In this document: positions 26,482 to 35,541 of the stretch, piece after piece
Position numbering within the stretch: position 1 is the stretch's first letter
How the letters are laid out: each line of letters opens with the position of its first letter
DNA from: Tropicimonas sediminicola
GTDB lineage: Bacteria; Pseudomonadota; Alphaproteobacteria; Rhodobacterales; Rhodobacteraceae
Assembly: GCF_900188335.1 (NCBI RefSeq)
Contig: NZ_FZOY01000004.1
Span: forward strand, 1-64,000
DNA: 64,000 nucleotides
Direction: 5' to 3'
Program-made: the position numbers and the translations under genes
The notes under the pieces: generated by a model
Seen by the model: the letters and a program-made list of their open reading frames with translations, nothing else
Database searches by the model: none
What the model was told of the DNA's origin: nothing

Positions 26482-27306
26482 ATGCCGAGCGTCAGATCCA
26501 TCTACGCGGTTGATCCCGAGACCGCCAAATCCTTCGACACGGCCGCCTTGCGCGAGGCCTTCCTCGTGGAAAGCGCCTTCGCCGACGGGGAAATCCGCCT
26601 CACCTATACCCATTACGATCGGCTGATCGTCGGCGGCGCCGTACCCGCCGGCGCGGAACTGGTCCTCGACGCGGTGCCGGAAACCGGCACCGCCTCCTTC
26701 CTCGACCGCCGCGAGGTCGGCATCCTCAACATCGGCGGCACCGGAGCCGTTTCGGCTGGCGGCGAAAGCTGGACGCTGAACAAGGGCGACATGCTCTATC
26801 TCGGCATGGGAATGGGCCCGGTCACCTTCGCGGGAGACGGGCGCTTCTACATCGCTTCCGCGCCTGCGCACCAGAGCCACCCGGCCACCCTGATCCGTCC
26901 CGAGGACGCGGAGCAGGTCACGCTCGGCGCGCAGGAAACGTCGAACCACCGCTCGATCTGCAAGTCGATCCACCCCGACGGCGTGAAGTCGTGCCAGCTC
27001 ATGATGGGCTACACCCAGCTGCATGGCGGCTCGGTCTGGAACACCATGCCGGCGCATCTGCATGACCGCCGGATGGAGGCCTATCTCTATTTCGACGTGG
27101 CCGAGGGTCAGCGCGTGTTCCACTTCATGGGCCAGCCGCAGGAAACCCGGCACCTCGTCGTCGGCAACGAGCAGATCGCGGTTTCCCCGCCCTGGTCGAT
27201 CCATTCCGGTGCAGGCACCGGCTCCTACACCTTCTGCTGGGTGATGGCGGGGGACAACATGAGCTTCACCGACATGGACATGGTCGCTATCGAGGATCTG
27301 AAATGA
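26482..27306 (+). CDS. kduI: 5-dehydro-4-deoxy-D-glucuronate isomerase
   Basis: The 274-residue enzyme isomerises DEH (5-keto-4-deoxyuronate) to 3-deoxy-D-glycero-2,5-hexodiulosonate. The double-cupin protein has the zinc motif 'PAHLHDRRMEAYLYFD' (H-x-H-x4-E) near residue 190, and a final His in 'PPWSIHSGAG'. Length equals the family norm of about 275. The ATG at 26482 is 12 bases after the kdgF stop with GAGAGGA upstream; the stop overlaps the kduD start (ATGA). It is cytoplasmic. Confidence 0.93.
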   Translation: MPSVRSIYAVDPETAKSFDTAALREAFLVESAFADGEIRLTYTHYDRLIVGGAVPAGAELVLDAVPETGTASFLDRREVGILNIGGTGAVSAGGESWTLNKGDMLYLGMGMGPVTFAGDGRFYIASAPAHQSHPATLIRPEDAEQVTLGAQETSNHRSICKSIHPDGVKSCQLMMGYTQLHGGSVWNTMPAHLHDRRMEAYLYFDVAEGQRVFHFMGQPQETRHLVVGNEQIAVSPPWSIHSGAGTGSYTFCWVMAGDNMSFTDMDMVAIEDLK

Positions 27307-28031
27307 TCTCCTTCTCGCTCGAAGGAAAGACTGCGCTCGTCACCGGCGCCAATGCGGGAATCGGCCGGGCACTGGCCGTGGGCCTCGGTGGCGCCGGAGC
27401 GCACGTCATCTGCGCCGGGCGTTCGGACTGCACCGAAACGGCCGGCATGATCGCCAGTGCGGAATCGATGAAGCTGGATCTCTCCGACCCGATGGCGGCG
27501 AAGGACGTCCTTGCGGACCGGCAGGTCGACATCCTGGTCAACAACGCCGGCATCATTCGGCGGGCCGATACCGTGGATTTCCCGGAGCAGGACTGGGACG
27601 ATGTGATGGACGTGAACCTGAAGGCGGTGTTCTTCACCTGCCAGGCCTTCGCGCGCGCAGCCATTGCGCGCGGCACAGGCGGCAAGATCATCAACATCGC
27701 CTCGATGCTCAGCTTCCAGGGCGGCATTCGCGTGCCCTCCTACACCGCTTCCAAGCACGGCGTGGCCGGGATCACCAAGCTGATGGCGAACGAATGGGCC
27801 TCCAGCCGGATCAACGTGAACGCCATCGCACCGGGCTACATCGCCACCGACAACACCGCCGATCTTCGGGCAGACCCTGCGCGCTCGGCCGAGATCCTCG
27901 GCCGCATTCCTGCCGGCTGCTGGGGCGATGCCTCGGACATCGCCGGCGCCGCGGTGTTCCTTGCCTCTCCGGCGGCGGATTATGTCCACGGCGCCATCCT
28001 CAACGTGGATGGCGGCTGGTTGGCGCGCTGA
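27303..28031 (+). CDS. kduD: 2-dehydro-3-deoxy-D-gluconate 5-dehydrogenase (SDR)
   Basis: The 242-residue short-chain dehydrogenase has 'TGANAGIGRALA' (cofactor motif, residues 13-24), 'NNAG' and the catalytic 'YTASKHG' with Ser upstream in 'IASMLS'. KduD interconverts 3-deoxy-D-glycero-2,5-hexodiulosonate and 2-keto-3-deoxy-D-gluconate, the last step before KDG kinase and aldolase, which are not in this window. Overlap with kduI and the locus content support the assignment over a generic SDR. Confidence 0.9.
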   Translation: MISFSLEGKTALVTGANAGIGRALAVGLGGAGAHVICAGRSDCTETAGMIASAESMKLDLSDPMAAKDVLADRQVDILVNNAGIIRRADTVDFPEQDWDDVMDVNLKAVFFTCQAFARAAIARGTGGKIINIASMLSFQGGIRVPSYTASKHGVAGITKLMANEWASSRINVNAIAPGYIATDNTADLRADPARSAEILGRIPAGCWGDASDIAGAAVFLASPAADYVHGAILNVDGGWLAR

Positions 28032-28045
28032 AACGACCCCGCATG

Positions 28046-28076
28046 AGTTCCCGGCGTCCGAATGTCGCCGGGAACT
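28046..28076. terminator. Hairpin between convergent kduD and rhaD
   Basis: AGTTCCCGGCG and CGCCGGGAACT form a perfect 11-bp stem with a 9-base loop, 15 bp after the kduD stop and 37 bp after the rhaD stop on the other strand. No long T-run is present. Its symmetry and convergent position suggest a bidirectional terminator. Confidence 0.6.
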
Positions 28077-28112
28077 GTCGATCAGTAGAGCGTCTCTGAC
28101 GTCGCGGTTCGG

Positions 28113-28952
28113 TCAGTCGAGAAAGGCCGGCTCCGAGACCATGATGTGTCTGAACTTGTCGCAAAGCTCCCGGAGCAGCGACGGCTCGATCCCGCGCAGG
28201 GGACCGCCCGCCGAGAGAACGCGGCGCTGGATCGCCGATGCCTTCTCGATTGTCTCGACGAGAGCAAAGACCTTCTCCGGACTCTCTTCGGAAGCGAAAA
28301 TCCCGTGGTGGCTCCAGGAAATCACGCGGCTCTTTCTCAACTCGACCGCCGACGCCTCCGCGATCTTGACCGTTCCGGGCAGCAAGGGGGTCACCACCCG
28401 CACCCCATCGGGGAAGATCACGATGCATTCCGGCATCTTCTGCCAGAGCGCCATGGTCAGCTCGCGGGAATCCAGCGGCATCAGGAAGCTGAGCGCGATG
28501 AACTCCGGCACATGGCAATGCAGGATCACCCGCTCGCGCCCGCCGGAGACCTCCTTCCGGATGGCATGGCCGACGAGGTGGGTGGCGAATTCCGAGGTCG
28601 GTTGCCCGCCCATCACGTAGCCCCAGACCCGACGATACGCGGTTCCGTTTTCGACGATCTGAACGATCCCGAACACCTCGTCCGGATGCTCCAGAGCGTG
28701 GCGGAAGAATTGGCCGGACCCGGTCACCAGGAAGTAGTCCCCGTCCAGTTCCGGTTGTGGCTGCTGCAACTGGACGCTCGGGTGACGCCGGGCATTCGGG
28801 AAGCGCCGGAGCAGGATGGCCTCGATCTCCTCGGTCGGCAGGCGCCAGCTGAAATTACCGCCGTTGGCCTCGTTCCAGCCCATGTCCCAGCACAGCCGGA
28901 CGAAGGGCGCGGCCTCTTCGACGAAAGAGATTGCGTGAGCGAATTCGGGCAT
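28113..28952 (-). CDS. rhaD: Rhamnulose-1-phosphate aldolase (class II, RhaD type)
   Basis: The 279-residue zinc aldolase splits L-rhamnulose-1-phosphate into dihydroxyacetone phosphate and L-lactaldehyde. E. coli RhaD blocks are recognisable: 'WNEANGGNFSWRL', 'VTGSGQFFRHA', 'PTSEFATHLVGHAI', the zinc ligands 'ILHCHVPEFIAL' (H-x-H) and 'WSHHGIF'. It is the last gene of the rha operon, 10 bp after rhaA. A second aldolase domain is encoded at 37577-39679, so this activity is duplicated. Unlike that fusion it carries no dehydrogenase. Confidence 0.9.
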   Translation of the reverse strand: MPEFAHAISFVEEAAPFVRLCWDMGWNEANGGNFSWRLPTEEIEAILLRRFPNARRHPSVQLQQPQPELDGDYFLVTGSGQFFRHALEHPDEVFGIVQIVENGTAYRRVWGYVMGGQPTSEFATHLVGHAIRKEVSGGRERVILHCHVPEFIALSFLMPLDSRELTMALWQKMPECIVIFPDGVRVVTPLLPGTVKIAEASAVELRKSRVISWSHHGIFASEESPEKVFALVETIEKASAIQRRVLSAGGPLRGIEPSLLRELCDKFRHIMVSEPAFLD

Positions 28953-28962
28953 TTCGCCCTCC

Positions 28963-30210
28963 TTATATGCGATCGGCCACGGAGGCCTGGTAGGTATTGA
29001 GCGTGTTCAGCAGGGTCATTCCGCTCGGGACGGACTGGCGCTCGCAGAAAGCCTCCCAGACCGCGCCGTAAGGCAGGTCCTTGAGCTCTTCGGTCAGGAT
29101 GAAACGGTCGGAAAAGTTCAGTTCGGCCTCCTTGGCCTGCAGCATCTCGAACGGCTGCAGCAGCGCGCGCAGCAGCGCTTTCTGCATGTTGCGCGTACCG
29201 ACGACCCAGGCCGCGGTGCGGCTGATCGTGGCGTCGAAGAAATCGAGCCCGATATGTGTGCGATCCAGAAGATCGCCGAAAACCAGCTCCTGCGCCATGG
29301 CGAGGATGTCGTCGTTGAGCAGGATCACGTGGTCGCTGTCCCACCGCATCGGGCGGCTGACATGGAGCAGGATCTCGTCCACCGAGAGCGCGACCGAAGA
29401 CAGCTTGTCGGCGATGTTCTCCGTCGGGTGGAAGTGACCCATGTCGAGGCAAAGCAACGTGTTCTTGCGGATCGCGTAGCCGAGATAGAATTCGTGGCTG
29501 CCGACCGTGCAGGCCTCCACGCCCAGCCCGAAGAGCTTGCTTTCGACGGCGTCGAGCAGGTGCGCCTTGTCGAAGCGCTTGTCCAGCATCACATCGAGCG
29601 ACGCTTCCAGCCGGGACCGCGCCGCCATCCGGTCCACCGGGTTGTCCTTGTAGCCGTCCGGCACCCAGATGTTGTTCACGCAGGGAGAACCCAGCTCCCT
29701 GCCCATCTGCGCCGCGATCTCGCGGCAGATCTGGCCGTGACGGATCCAGAACTCGCGAATGCCCTTGTCGGGATGGGAGAGCGTCAGGTTGTCGTCCGCC
29801 TTGGGATGGGCAAAGAAGGTCGGGTTGAAGTCGAGCCCGAGCCCTTTCTCCTTCGCCCAGTCCACCCAGGACGCGAAATGCCGGTACTCGAGCGCATCCC
29901 GGTCGGGCGTCTCGTTGCTGTCGAGATAGCAGGCATGAAGGTTCAGACGGTGCGAACCGGGTATGTTGGCATAGGCGAAGTCGAGATCCGCGCGAAGCTC
30001 GTCGGGCGTTCGGGCGCGGCCCGGGTAGTTGCCGGTGGCCTGAATGCCACCACCGCTGCCCGCGGTCACACCCTCGAAGCCCACCACGTCGTCGCCCTGC
30101 CAGCAATGCACCGAGATCGGGATCGTGGCGAGCCGCTCCATCGCGGCTTCGGTGTCGACACCCCACTGCGCGAATGCGTCCTGCGCGGCGGTGTATTCGG
30201 GACGGGTCAT
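28963..30210 (-). CDS. rhaA: L-rhamnose isomerase, E. coli RhaA type
   Basis: The 415-residue enzyme converts L-rhamnose to L-rhamnulose using divalent metals in a TIM barrel. It follows E. coli RhaA (419 residues) along its whole length, with blocks 'VHCWQGDDVVGFEG', 'GIQATGNYPGRARTPDELRA', 'VESKLFGLGVEACTVGSHEF', 'LCLDMGHFHPTENIADK' and 'HIGLDFFDATISRTAAWVVG'. Rhizobial rhamnose loci usually carry a different isomerase (RhaI), so this E. coli-type enzyme in an otherwise rhizobium-like operon is notable. Confidence 0.95.
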   Translation of the reverse strand: MTRPEYTAAQDAFAQWGVDTEAAMERLATIPISVHCWQGDDVVGFEGVTAGSGGGIQATGNYPGRARTPDELRADLDFAYANIPGSHRLNLHACYLDSNETPDRDALEYRHFASWVDWAKEKGLGLDFNPTFFAHPKADDNLTLSHPDKGIREFWIRHGQICREIAAQMGRELGSPCVNNIWVPDGYKDNPVDRMAARSRLEASLDVMLDKRFDKAHLLDAVESKLFGLGVEACTVGSHEFYLGYAIRKNTLLCLDMGHFHPTENIADKLSSVALSVDEILLHVSRPMRWDSDHVILLNDDILAMAQELVFGDLLDRTHIGLDFFDATISRTAAWVVGTRNMQKALLRALLQPFEMLQAKEAELNFSDRFILTEELKDLPYGAVWEAFCERQSVPSGMTLLNTLNTYQASVADRI

Positions 30211-30228
30211 TGCTCTGTTTCCTTGTAT

Positions 30229-31635
30229 TCAGGCGCTGCTGGCCAGCGGTTCCGCGCAGGCCATGTGCCAGGTCTCGGCATAGGCTCGAAGCGCCTCAGC
30301 CTGTTTCTTCTCAAGTGGCGCATGGCTCCCCGGTTTCTCGGAGAGCGTCGCTCCCGGCCCGCGGGTCAGAAGCGCGGCCCCGATGCTTGTCCCGGTGGCT
30401 GACCCGCCCGGCAGGAGAACGGGCCGGCCGGTCGCTACGGCCAGCATGTCGAGGAAGAGCCGGTTGCGGGCGAATGGCCCTTCCGTGAGCGTCGGGCCCG
30501 CGGCACCGATCATTCCCAGGCAGGTCTCCGCCATCATCGCCAGGTAGAGCGAGATGACGGCCGCCCGTTCTCCCGACGAGAGGACGTCTTCCGGGACGGT
30601 CCATTCATGGCGCCGCCCCTGGAACGGCCCGCTCTCAGACACCACCGATGGCAGGAGCATGGCTCCCCGCGACAGCACCGTGTCGATTTCCTCGGGCGCG
30701 GGTGTGACGTGCTGACCCTGCATCAGGAGTTCGTATTCCCGCCCGCCCATGAACCGCGCGGAAGGCACCGGTTGCCCGAGCGCATTCACGTTGATCAGCG
30801 TATCGCGCGACGGATCGAGCTGCGCAGCATGTCGTCCGATGGCCATGGCGATCACCCAGGTGCCGGTCGACAGGACGGAGAACGGCGCGTCGAGGGCAAG
30901 GAGGTGCGGGTAAAGCGAGGCGTTGGAATCGTGGATGCCGCAAAAGACAGGCGTGCCCTCGGCAAGTCCGGTGGCCCGCGCCAGCATCGGAAGGACCTGA
31001 CCCACCTCGTCCGTCGGCATCCGGACAGGCGCCATCCTGTCCGAGAGACCGAGGTGATCCGGCAAGGTGCTGAACCGACCCGCCTCCGGCTCCCAGAGAT
31101 CGGTATGACACCCGAGCGAAGTGACCTCGGTGCAGGCGATGCCGGTCAGACGGGCCACCCAGAACTGGGGATAGGTCACGACCTTGTCGATCCGCTGGCG
31201 TAATCCCGGCTGCGTCCGAAGCAGCCAGTAAAGCTGCGCCCCCGCGTTCAGCCCCATGGGGAGACGCGGCGCACCGGTCCGCTCGAACCCCGGACGGATG
31301 GCGCCATAGTCCGCCGCCAGCTTGTCCGGTCCGGTGTATTCATAATCGAGCACCGGCGCCGCCAGCCCTCCGTGGGCGTCGAGCAACACGATGGAAGCTC
31401 CATGCGTTGTCACGCTGATCGCATCGATCCCGTATTTCGCCTGAAACGCCCCAAGTCCTTCGAGGATGAACGCCCAAAGGTGATCCGTGTCGAAATGCGG
31501 ATAAGGTGGACCGTCCAGCACGGTATTCGGGGTCGTGCGGACATCGATCTCGGCCAGCGCGTCCATGTCGACCATGGCAAGCTTCGCATTGGTCTTGCCG
31601 ATATCGATGACGGCGACATGTCGGTACGTGCTCAT
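30229..31635 (-). CDS. rhaB: Rhamnulokinase (FGGY family, RhaK/RhaB)
   Basis: The 468-residue FGGY carbohydrate kinase phosphorylates L-rhamnulose at O1. The N-terminal phosphate loop is '[15 protein letters not shown]', the second half has '[12 protein letters not shown]' and the C-terminal FGGY-like region is '[18 protein letters not shown]'. The sequence type and place in the operon match the RhaK kinase of rhizobial clusters. Its start overlaps the rhaM stop (ATGA), and rhaA follows after 18 bp. Confidence 0.85.
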   Translation of the reverse strand: MSTYRHVAVIDIGKTNAKLAMVDMDALAEIDVRTTPNTVLDGPPYPHFDTDHLWAFILEGLGAFQAKYGIDAISVTTHGASIVLLDAHGGLAAPVLDYEYTGPDKLAADYGAIRPGFERTGAPRLPMGLNAGAQLYWLLRTQPGLRQRIDKVVTYPQFWVARLTGIACTEVTSLGCHTDLWEPEAGRFSTLPDHLGLSDRMAPVRMPTDEVGQVLPMLARATGLAEGTPVFCGIHDSNASLYPHLLALDAPFSVLSTGTWVIAMAIGRHAAQLDPSRDTLINVNALGQPVPSARFMGGREYELLMQGQHVTPAPEEIDTVLSRGAMLLPSVVSESGPFQGRRHEWTVPEDVLSSGERAAVISLYLAMMAETCLGMIGAAGPTLTEGPFARNRLFLDMLAVATGRPVLLPGGSATGTSIGAALLTRGPGATLSEKPGSHAPLEKKQAEALRAYAETWHMACAEPLASSA

Positions 31636-31946
31636 GGCAAGTGAAACACCGTTTCCAGCTCGGTCACGACCGGTTTGTTGTCGGTTCCGGTCTCCATGAT
31701 GTCAGCCATGTGCGCCCACCAGCGCTGCATCACCGGACTCTCAGGCAGGCTTTCCATACCGTGGTCGTCCTCGCGCCAGAGAACCCCGAAGAGCAGGTTG
31801 GTCTCCGGGTCGAGGTGGATCGAGTAATCCGAGATGCCGGCCTCGCGCAGCAGCGCCTCCAGCTCCGGCCAGATCTCGTCATGTCGGCGCTTGTACTCGT
31901 CCCTGCAGCCAGGGTTGAGGCGCATGCGGAAGGCGTATTTCTCCAC
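31632..31946 (-). CDS. rhaM: L-rhamnose mutarotase
   Basis: The 104-residue dimeric alpha/beta-barrel protein matches the RhaM (YiiL/RhaU) family. It has '[20 protein letters not shown]', including the catalytic His, followed by '[20 protein letters not shown]', and the C-terminal '[14 protein letters not shown]'. It interconverts alpha and beta anomers of L-rhamnose for the isomerase. The start codon is GTG, preceded by GAGGAG. In rhizobial clusters the same gene (rhaU) sits between permease and kinase, as here. Confidence 0.93.
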   Translation of the reverse strand: MEKYAFRMRLNPGCRDEYKRRHDEIWPELEALLREAGISDYSIHLDPETNLLFGVLWREDDHGMESLPESPVMQRWWAHMADIMETGTDNKPVVTELETVFHLP

Positions 31947-31949
31947 GGC

Positions 31950-32945
31950 TCAGCTCCTCGACTGGCGGATCTGGGCGAAGAGCCGCGGCAGGGCGATCAC
32001 CCCGATCAGCAGCAGGCCGATGAAGATCGACATCACGATGCCCGGCACGTTCAGCAGGCCGAGGCCGAAGGTCACGAGGCCCATGACGAAGGCTGCGATC
32101 ACCACGCCGGGGATCGAGCCGGACCCGCCGAGGATGTTGACGCCTCCGAGGACCACCATCGTGACCACCTCGAGTTCCATGCCGAAGGCGATGGAAGGCC
32201 GCGTCGATCCGAGCCGCGAGGTCAGGCAGATCGAGGCAATGGCTGCCATCACCCCGGTCAAAAGGAACAGGATGAACTTCACCCGCTTGACCCGGATGCC
32301 CGAAAACAGCGCGCCGACGGGGTTGTTGCCGATGGAATAGACGGCGCGGCCGAAGTTCGTCTTGTGCAGCACCACGCCGTAGATCACCGCGAATACGAAG
32401 AAGAAGACGAGCTCCACCGTGATCACCCAGAAGACATAGCCCTGGCCGAACCAGGCAAAGCTGTCGGGGTAGTTCATGAAGGCCTGATCGCCCAACACGA
32501 TGTAGGAGATGCCGCGGAACAGGCTCATCGTGCCGATGGTGACCACGATGGACGGAAGGCCGAGCCCGGTGACCAGCGCACCGTTGAAGGCACCGCAGGC
32601 GAGCCCGACGGCGAGCCCGATGGCGACGATGCCGGGCGTGCCGACGCCGAACTCCGCCGCCGCCCCCATCGCGGTCGAGGTCAGCGCGATGATCGAGGCG
32701 ACCGAGAGGTCGATTTCGCCCGAGATGATGACCAGCGCCATGGCAAAGGCGATCATCGCCTTTTCCGTGAAGTTGAAGGTCGCGTCGCTCAGGTTCCAGG
32801 CGTTGAGAAAATAGGGCGAGGCAAAGGAGTTTAGCAGGAAGATCGCCACCGCGACCGCCAGCAACAAGGCCTCCCAGCTTTTCAACGTACGCTGAAGCGG
32901 CGTGGTCAGGCGGTCGGGAACATGGTGATGGGTTGCGTCGGTCAT
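31950..32945 (-). CDS. rhaQ: Rhamnose ABC permease RhaQ
   Basis: This 331-residue permease of the ribose/xylose (BPD_transp_2) type has about eight to ten helices. The motif 'ISGEIDLSVASIIALTS' is the hallmark substrate-channel loop, and 'GGVNILGGSGSIPGVVIAA' is the conserved late loop. A histidine-containing cytoplasmic N-terminus (MTDATHHHVPDRL) precedes the first helix. The ATG at 32945 overlaps the rhaP stop. RhaP and RhaQ form the membrane part of the rhamnose importer. Confidence 0.9.
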   Translation of the reverse strand: MTDATHHHVPDRLTTPLQRTLKSWEALLLAVAVAIFLLNSFASPYFLNAWNLSDATFNFTEKAMIAFAMALVIISGEIDLSVASIIALTSTAMGAAAEFGVGTPGIVAIGLAVGLACGAFNGALVTGLGLPSIVVTIGTMSLFRGISYIVLGDQAFMNYPDSFAWFGQGYVFWVITVELVFFFVFAVIYGVVLHKTNFGRAVYSIGNNPVGALFSGIRVKRVKFILFLLTGVMAAIASICLTSRLGSTRPSIAFGMELEVVTMVVLGGVNILGGSGSIPGVVIAAFVMGLVTFGLGLLNVPGIVMSIFIGLLLIGVIALPRLFAQIRQSRS

Positions 32946-33925
32946 GCCGTATGCTCCGCGGATTTGAGGATGACCCGGCCCTTGGTGCGGCCCTGCTGCG
33001 CGTTGAAGGCGACGGCGATGATGATCGCGCTGCCCGAGATCGCGAGCTGCCAGAAGGGCGAGATGTTGATGACCGGAAGGGCGTTCTTGATCACGCCGAG
33101 GAAGAGCGCGCCGAGCAGCGTGCCTGCCACGGAGCCGACGCCGCCAGCGATGGAGATGCCGCCGATGACACAGGCCGCGACCACCTCGAGCTCGAAGCCG
33201 CCAGCGATGTCCACGTAGGCAACGGCGAACCGCGACACCCAGAGGTAGCCCGTCAGCCCGGCCATCATGCCGGAGATGGTGAAGGCGAGGAACTGCGTCC
33301 GGCCGACGTCGATGCCGGTATAGACCGCCGCGTTCGGGTTGCCGCCGACGGCAAAGAAGGAACGGCCGAGCGGCGTCCGGTTGATCATGACGACGAAGCA
33401 GATCACCACGACGATCGCGAACCAGGACAGCATCGGGAGGCCCGCAAGCTCCATCCGCGGGAAGTCCTTGAAACCCGCGCTCATCTCGTGCGCGTTGATC
33501 CACTTGCCGTCGGAGATCAGGAAGACGATGCCTCGAAAGATGGTCATCGTGCCGAGCGTGACCACGATGGCAGGTATCTGGAGCTTCCAGACCAGCAGCC
33601 CGTTGATCGCGCCGAGACAGGCGCCGAGCACGAGGGCGATCAGGAGGATGGCGGCAACCGGAAGCCCCGGCATCAGCGTGTTGAGCGTGGCCACCACCAT
33701 GCCGGTCAGCGCCACGTTCGCCGCGACCGAGAGGTCTATGCAGCGGGTCAGGATCACGCACATCTGGCCCATCGCCAGGATGATGAGCGTCGAGGTGTCG
33801 TTGAACACGTTCACCAGGTTTCCGGGCTCCACGAAAGCCGGGAACCGGGTTGCAATCAGCGCCAGCAGCGAGACGATCGCCGCCACGAGGATAGCCTCGC
33901 GGGATTTCAGGAACTGGGAGATCAT
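32942..33925 (-). CDS. rhaP: Rhamnose ABC permease RhaP
   Basis: The 327-residue BPD_transp_2 permease has 'LTRCIDLSVAANVALTGMVV' and 'GGISIAGGVGSVAGTLLGAL' as family motifs and hydrophobic helices throughout. The start at 33925 overlaps the rhaT stop (ATGA), so the T-P-Q block is translationally coupled. It is paired with RhaQ. Confidence 0.9.
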   Translation of the reverse strand: MISQFLKSREAILVAAIVSLLALIATRFPAFVEPGNLVNVFNDTSTLIILAMGQMCVILTRCIDLSVAANVALTGMVVATLNTLMPGLPVAAILLIALVLGACLGAINGLLVWKLQIPAIVVTLGTMTIFRGIVFLISDGKWINAHEMSAGFKDFPRMELAGLPMLSWFAIVVVICFVVMINRTPLGRSFFAVGGNPNAAVYTGIDVGRTQFLAFTISGMMAGLTGYLWVSRFAVAYVDIAGGFELEVVAACVIGGISIAGGVGSVAGTLLGALFLGVIKNALPVINISPFWQLAISGSAIIIAVAFNAQQGRTKGRVILKSAEHTA

Positions 33926-35466
33926 TGCTTGCCCTCCGAGATGCCCGCCGCGTGGCGCACGAGGGTTTCGGGGGTAACTTCGTCGCCCTGGAGTTCCGCA
34001 ACAATGCGCCCCTCGCGCATGACGATCACCCGATCGGACATGCCGACGATCTCGGGAATTTCCGAGGAGACCATGATCACGGCCAGCCCTTGCGCGGCCA
34101 GTTCCGCGGTGAAGGCATGGACCGCCGCCTTGGAGCCGATATCGATCCCCTTGGTCGGCTCGTCGAGGATGATGATCTTGGGTTCGGTGGCGAGCCACTT
34201 GGCGATCACCACCTTCTGCTGGTTGCCGCCCGAGAGGTTTCCGACATCCTGATCGAGCGAGGCCGCCCGCAGGTCGAGCCGCTCGGTGTACTTCCGCGTC
34301 AGGGCGAACTCTTCCGCCAGCCGGGTGAAGCCATTCCTGGAGGTGCGGCCGAGAGACGGCAGGGTCACGTTCTTGAAGATCGGCATGCCAATGACCGCAC
34401 CTTGCTTGCCGCGATCCTCGGGCACATAGACGATGCCGGCCTCCACGGCCTCTGCGGTAGAGCGAATGCTGCGTGCCCGCCCGTCGACCGAGATCGTCCC
34501 CGCCGAGGGTTTGGTAATGCCGAAGAGCGCCTGCATGACCTCGGAGCGCCCTGCCCCGACCAGCCCGTAGAAGCCGAGGATCTCGCCCCTGCGGAGCGTG
34601 AAGGAGATGTTCTCGAACTCGGTCGGGTGGCAATAGCCATCGACCTTCAGGATCTCGTCTCCCGCCGTCGAGGCGCGCTCGGGAAAGATGTTCTCGACCG
34701 AGCGGCCGACCATCAGGCGCACGAGGTCGTCCTCGGTCACGTCGGCCATCGCACCCGCGCCGACATATTGCCCATCGCGGAACACGGTATAGCGGTCCGC
34801 GATGCGGAAGATCTCGTCGAACTTGTGGCTGATGAAGAGGATCGCCTTGCCCTCGGCCTTGAGACGGTCGACCAGCTCGTAGAGCTCTTCGATCTCCTTC
34901 TGGCTCAGCGCAGCGGTGGGCTCGTCCATGATGACGACGCGCGCATCGATGCTGAGGGCGCGGGAGATTGCGACGAGGTGCTTGTTGGCGATACCCAGGT
35001 CCTTGAGCAGGACCGCCGGGTCGATCTCGGCGCCGATCCGGTCGAGCAACTCCCCTGCGTCGCGCCGCATCTTTGCGGTATCGATCAACCCGTATTTGCC
35101 GCGCGGGGCATGGCCAATGTAGATGTTCTCGGCCACGGAGAGCTCGTCGAAGAGCACTGTTTCCTGGTGGATCGCGGTGATACCGGCGTCGGCGGCATGC
35201 TGCGCGGTCGGGAAGCGGGTTTCCTTGCCGTCGACCCGGATCGTGCCCTCTTCGGGCTGATAGATGCCGGTGAGCACCTTGACGATGGTCGACTTGCCGG
35301 CGCCGTTTTCTCCGACCAGCGCGGTCACCTGACCGGGATAGAGGTCCAGCTTGACATCGGACAGCGCACGGACGCCCGGAAAGATCTTGGTGATGCCGTC
35401 GAGGGATAGGATCGGGTCTGTCATGAGGGCATCGGCAGCCTTGCTGACATCAGGGCTGAGGTACAT
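33922..35466 (-). CDS. rhaT: Rhamnose ABC importer ATPase RhaT (double domain)
   Basis: The 514-residue sugar ATPase has two fused ABC modules, as in RbsA. The first has Walker A 'GENGAGKST' and 'IMDEPTAALS'. The second has the degenerate Walker A 'GLVGAGRSE', the signature 'LSGGNQQK' and 'ILDEPTKGID'. Fused double-domain ATPases serve the pentose and deoxysugar class of importers. An internal ATG at 35424 (MTDPILSL) is an alternative start; neither has a strong ribosome-binding site. Confidence 0.9.
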   Translation of the reverse strand: MYLSPDVSKAADALMTDPILSLDGITKIFPGVRALSDVKLDLYPGQVTALVGENGAGKSTIVKVLTGIYQPEEGTIRVDGKETRFPTAQHAADAGITAIHQETVLFDELSVAENIYIGHAPRGKYGLIDTAKMRRDAGELLDRIGAEIDPAVLLKDLGIANKHLVAISRALSIDARVVIMDEPTAALSQKEIEELYELVDRLKAEGKAILFISHKFDEIFRIADRYTVFRDGQYVGAGAMADVTEDDLVRLMVGRSVENIFPERASTAGDEILKVDGYCHPTEFENISFTLRRGEILGFYGLVGAGRSEVMQALFGITKPSAGTISVDGRARSIRSTAEAVEAGIVYVPEDRGKQGAVIGMPIFKNVTLPSLGRTSRNGFTRLAEEFALTRKYTERLDLRAASLDQDVGNLSGGNQQKVVIAKWLATEPKIIILDEPTKGIDIGSKAAVHAFTAELAAQGLAVIMVSSEIPEIVGMSDRVIVMREGRIVAELQGDEVTPETLVRHAAGISEGKQ

Positions 35467-35503
35467 TTCGTGGTCCAGCCGTTCAATGTGTGATGAGAGA
35501 TGG

Positions 35504-35517
35504 GTCCGGCGCCGGAC
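35504..35517 (-). other. Palindrome between rhaS and rhaT
   Basis: GTCCGGCGCCGGAC is a perfect 14-bp palindrome in the 75-bp gap after the rhamnose-binding-protein gene. It may form a transcript hairpin that lowers ATPase and permease expression relative to RhaS. Confidence 0.4.
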
Positions 35518-35541
35518 GCGCCGAACCCGGGAGGAAGAGGA

